DNA from: CALNZV01 sp942491115
GTDB lineage: Bacteria; Desulfobacterota; Desulfobacteria; Desulfobacterales; UBA5852
NCBI GenBank assembly: GCA_942491115.1
Contig: CALNZV010000008.1
Coordinates: 1 to 64,000 of the forward strand
Reading direction: 5' to 3'
DNA: 64,000 nucleotides
Shown: one piece after another, positions 61,813 through 64,000 of the stretch
Position numbering within the stretch: position 1 is the first letter of the stretch
Layout of the letters: the number at the start of each line of letters is the position of its first letter
Notes under the pieces: generated by a model
Databases searched by the model: none
The model's input: the letters and a program-made list of their open reading frames with translations, nothing else
Told to the model about the DNA's origin: nothing
Program-made: the position numbers and the translations under genes

Positions 61813-64000
61813 CGACCGCAGCAGTGCTTAAACTTCTTCCCGCTTCCGCAAGGGCATGGGGAGTTGCGTCCGATTTTTTTCTGACTGCGCCGTACTGGTT
61901 TCTTCTTCGGCCTTTCTTCAGGACCGGAATAGTGGAGGTTCTGTTCCTGGGGAGAACGCATGTCCTCTAAACTGTTCGGCGCCACGATCTGAATTCTGAA
62001 GAGGCGTCCAATGGTTTCCTCTCGAATTCTGGAAATTAAATCTTGAAACAGCTCAAATCCCTCTTTTTTATAGATAATCAAAGGATTCTGCTGAGCATAT
62101 CCCCGTAGACCGATCCCCTCTTTGAGATGATCCATACTGAGCAAGTGATCTTTCCACAACGCGTCTACCGTCTGAAGCATGACAATCCGCTCCAGAGCTC
62201 GCATGTCGTTACTGCCTATTTGATTTTCTCGTTCGACGTATGCTTTCCTGGCGGCCTCTGCGATGTAATCGCCAAAACTTTCCGCTGTCAGCGCATCCAG
62301 CGTGTCTTCCTGGGGTAGTTCCAGTCTAAAATTGAACTGTTTGAAAACCGTCTCCGTCGCTCCCTGGAAATCCCAATCTTCTGGATGGGCCCGCTCGTCG
62401 GCATAGCTCTCTGCAATACCGGCTGCCAGTTCGCGGATCATATCTTCAACGACCTCTTCAAGATCGTCGCCGAAAAGCGCTTCCCGGCGCTGCCGATAGA
62501 TCACTTCCCGCTGCTGATTCATAACGTCATCATATTCAAGCAACTGCTTCCTGATGTCGAAGTTGTGGCCTTCAACCTTGGATTGGGCATTTTCGATCGC
62601 TCGGCTGATCAGGTTGTGCTCGATGGGCTCGCCTTCTTCCAATCCCAGTCGGCTCATGATCGTTCCGATTCGCTCGCCCCCAAATATTCTTAGCAGATCG
62701 TCCTCTAAAGAGAGATAAAACCGGGACGAACCCGGATCGCCCTGGCGCCCGGAACGTCCCCGCAGCTGATTGTCTATTCGGCGGCTTTCATGGCGCTCGG
62801 TGCCAAGGATGTGCAACCCCCCCAGTTCTTTGACGCCTTCCCCCAGCACAATGTCGGTTCCTCGTCCGGCCATGTTCGTGGAGATGGTGACCGCTCCCCG
62901 CTGTCCTGCCTGTGCGATGATTTCCGCCTCTCCTTCATGGTTCTTCGCATTGAGAACAGAGTGGGGAATCCCTCGTTTTTTAAGCTTTTTACTGAAAGTT
63001 TCCGAAATATCGATGGACACCGTTCCAACTAAGACCGGCTGACCGCTGCGGTTGAGTTCCAGAATTTCTTCAATGGCCGCCTCGAATTTTTCCTTTCGGG
63101 TTTGGTAGATCACATCAGGAAAATCCGTCCTGATCATGGATTTATCGGTGGGAATCACCACGACATCCAAGTCGTAGATCTTCTTGAATTCAGCGGCTTC
63201 AGTATCCGCTGTTCCCGTCATTCCCGCCAGCTTATCGTACATACGGAAATAATTCTGAAAAGTGATGGTAGCCAGGGTTTGATTCTCGTTTTCAATCTTT
63301 ACCGATTCCTTGGCTTCGAGAGCCTGATGAAGGCCCTCGCTGTATCGCCTGCCTGGCATCAGCCGGCCGGTAAACTCGTCGACGATGATCACTTCACCGT
63401 TTTTGACGATATAGTCCACATCCCGCTTGAATAAGTTGTGTGCCTTGAGGGCCTGATTCACATGATGAAGCAAATCGATGTGCTTGGGATCATATAAATT
63501 ATCGATTCCTAACTGTTTCTCTGCATGGGCAACGCCATCCTCGGTCATGATGACGGTTCTGGCCTTTTCATCAATCGTGAAATCGTCATCCTTTTTCAGC
63601 CTTGGAACGATCTTATCGATGTCGTGATAGAGCTCTGTTGATTTTTCCGCAGGCCCGGAAATGATAAGAGGTGTTCTGGCTTCGTCGACAAGAATGCTGT
63701 CGACCTCATCGACAATGGCATAGTGGAGATGCCCCTGGACAATGGAATCCGGATCGAACTTCATGTTGTCTCTGAGATAGTCGAAACCGAATTCATTGTT
63801 GGTGCCGTATGTGATATCAGATCCATAGGCCTCTTTTCTTTCCGCGTCCGTCAACCCATGAAGAATACAGCCCACCGATAGTCCCAAAAATCTGAAAATC
63901 TGACCCATCCACTCGGCATCGCGGCGAGCCAGATAGTCGTTGACGGTGATGATATGAACGCCTTTTCCTGTCAATGCGTTCAAATACGCGGGAAGCGTGG
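61809..64000 (-). CDS. secA: Protein translocase ATPase SecA (N terminus beyond the window)
   Basis: About 730 residues of SecA, the motor that pushes preproteins through SecYEG. The frame is open to the window edge (reading TLPAYLNALTGKGVHIITVNDYLA), so the first roughly 100 residues lie outside. Visible are DEVDSILVDEARTPLIISG (DEAD-type motif II and following), the preprotein cross-linking domain, MAGRGTDIVLGEGVKELGGLHILGTERHESRRIDNQLRGRSGRQGDPG (helicase motifs V-VI), and the C-terminal zinc motif CPCGSGKKFKHCCG that binds SecB. An apparent start at 63983 is an internal Leu codon, not a real initiation site. Confidence 0.96.
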   Translation of the reverse strand, partial: TLPAYLNALTGKGVHIITVNDYLARRDAEWMGQIFRFLGLSVGCILHGLTDAERKEAYGSDITYGTNNEFGFDYLRDNMKFDPDSIVQGHLHYAIVDEVDSILVDEARTPLIISGPAEKSTELYHDIDKIVPRLKKDDDFTIDEKARTVIMTEDGVAHAEKQLGIDNLYDPKHIDLLHHVNQALKAHNLFKRDVDYIVKNGEVIIVDEFTGRLMPGRRYSEGLHQALEAKESVKIENENQTLATITFQNYFRMYDKLAGMTGTADTEAAEFKKIYDLDVVVIPTDKSMIRTDFPDVIYQTRKEKFEAAIEEILELNRSGQPVLVGTVSIDISETFSKKLKKRGIPHSVLNAKNHEGEAEIIAQAGQRGAVTISTNMAGRGTDIVLGEGVKELGGLHILGTERHESRRIDNQLRGRSGRQGDPGSSRFYLSLEDDLLRIFGGERIGTIMSRLGLEEGEPIEHNLISRAIENAQSKVEGHNFDIRKQLLEYDDVMNQQREVIYRQRREALFGDDLEEVVEDMIRELAAGIAESYADERAHPEDWDFQGATETVFKQFNFRLELPQEDTLDALTAESFGDYIAEAARKAYVERENQIGSNDMRALERIVMLQTVDALWKDHLLSMDHLKEGIGLRGYAQQNPLIIYKKEGFELFQDLISRIREETIGRLFRIQIVAPNSLEDMRSPQEQNLHYSGPEERPKKKPVRRSQKKIGRNSPCPCGSGKKFKHCCGR

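Overview
The window reads as part of a bacterial chromosome, most likely from a Desulfobacterota (delta-proteobacterial, Desulfosarcina-like) anaerobe. The basis is gene content rather than a marker gene: a tungsten/molybdenum aldehyde:ferredoxin oxidoreductase, a LarA-type racemase, a sigma-54 enhancer-binding regulator, TRAP and TTT organic-acid importers, LuxR proteins with a characteristic coiled-coil/HTH unit, an acetate activation/uptake cluster, and trp, clp and sec housekeeping genes. I saw no rRNA, tRNA, CRISPR array or intact transposase. The left end cuts znuA after nearly its whole length; the right end cuts secA.

Positions 1-15,724 are visibly lower in G+C than the rest and hold metal homeostasis genes. 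First comes a Zur-headed zinc cluster on the minus strand (zur, a small His/Cys protein, a ZrgA-like DUF2796 protein, an ABC ATPase and permease, a DUF3299 protein, and a frameshifted znuA). A strongly AT-rich insert of exported hydrolases follows (a broken alpha/beta hydrolase, an Ntn amidase-like protein, an S41 peptidase). Then come a CsoR-type repressor with a DmeF-like efflux pump, and an Fe(III) ABC importer.

Positions 15,913-30,134 (minus strand) form one long catabolic run behind a well-defined sigma-54 promoter. It contains a nickel-type LarA racemase homologue, a split SuyA/SuyB (UxaA-family) lyase, a TctCAB importer, a YihU-like hydroxyacid dehydrogenase, a TRAP importer, an aldehyde:ferredoxin oxidoreductase with its own MoaD-like protein, and an SSADH-like aldehyde dehydrogenase. 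The divergent GAF/AAA+ regulator at 30,446 and two tandem perfect palindromes between them complete the control circuit. Together the genes could convert 2,3-dihydroxypropane-1-sulfonate or sulfolactate to pyruvate and sulfite, with a nickel racemase supplying the right enantiomer. A sulfite-oxidase-family enzyme lies just beyond the regulator. A sugar-acid substrate is the main alternative.

Positions 31,985-41,270 are a mixed region: the sulfite oxidase homologue, a catalase remnant, a DinB-like protein, a 14-TM MFS exporter, YvcK, a U32-like Cys-rich protein, a double-module LuxR regulator and YceD. Positions 41,970-51,408 (plus strand) are an acetate cluster: acs, a sodium:solute symporter with a 28-residue accessory peptide, a receiver protein with Glu in place of the phosphorylated Asp, a membrane histidine-kinase-like protein that has lost its phospho-His and carries an intact DEDDh exonuclease, and a cNMP/CBS/nucleotidyltransferase protein.

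Positions 51,465-56,420 carry trpEGDCF behind a classical attenuator: a leader peptide with three consecutive Trp codons and an intrinsic terminator. trpB and trpA are not in the window. From 56,581 to the end the minus strand carries a HIT protein, aat, clpA and clpS (an N-degron set), then an ATP-grasp-like protein overlapping the end of secA.
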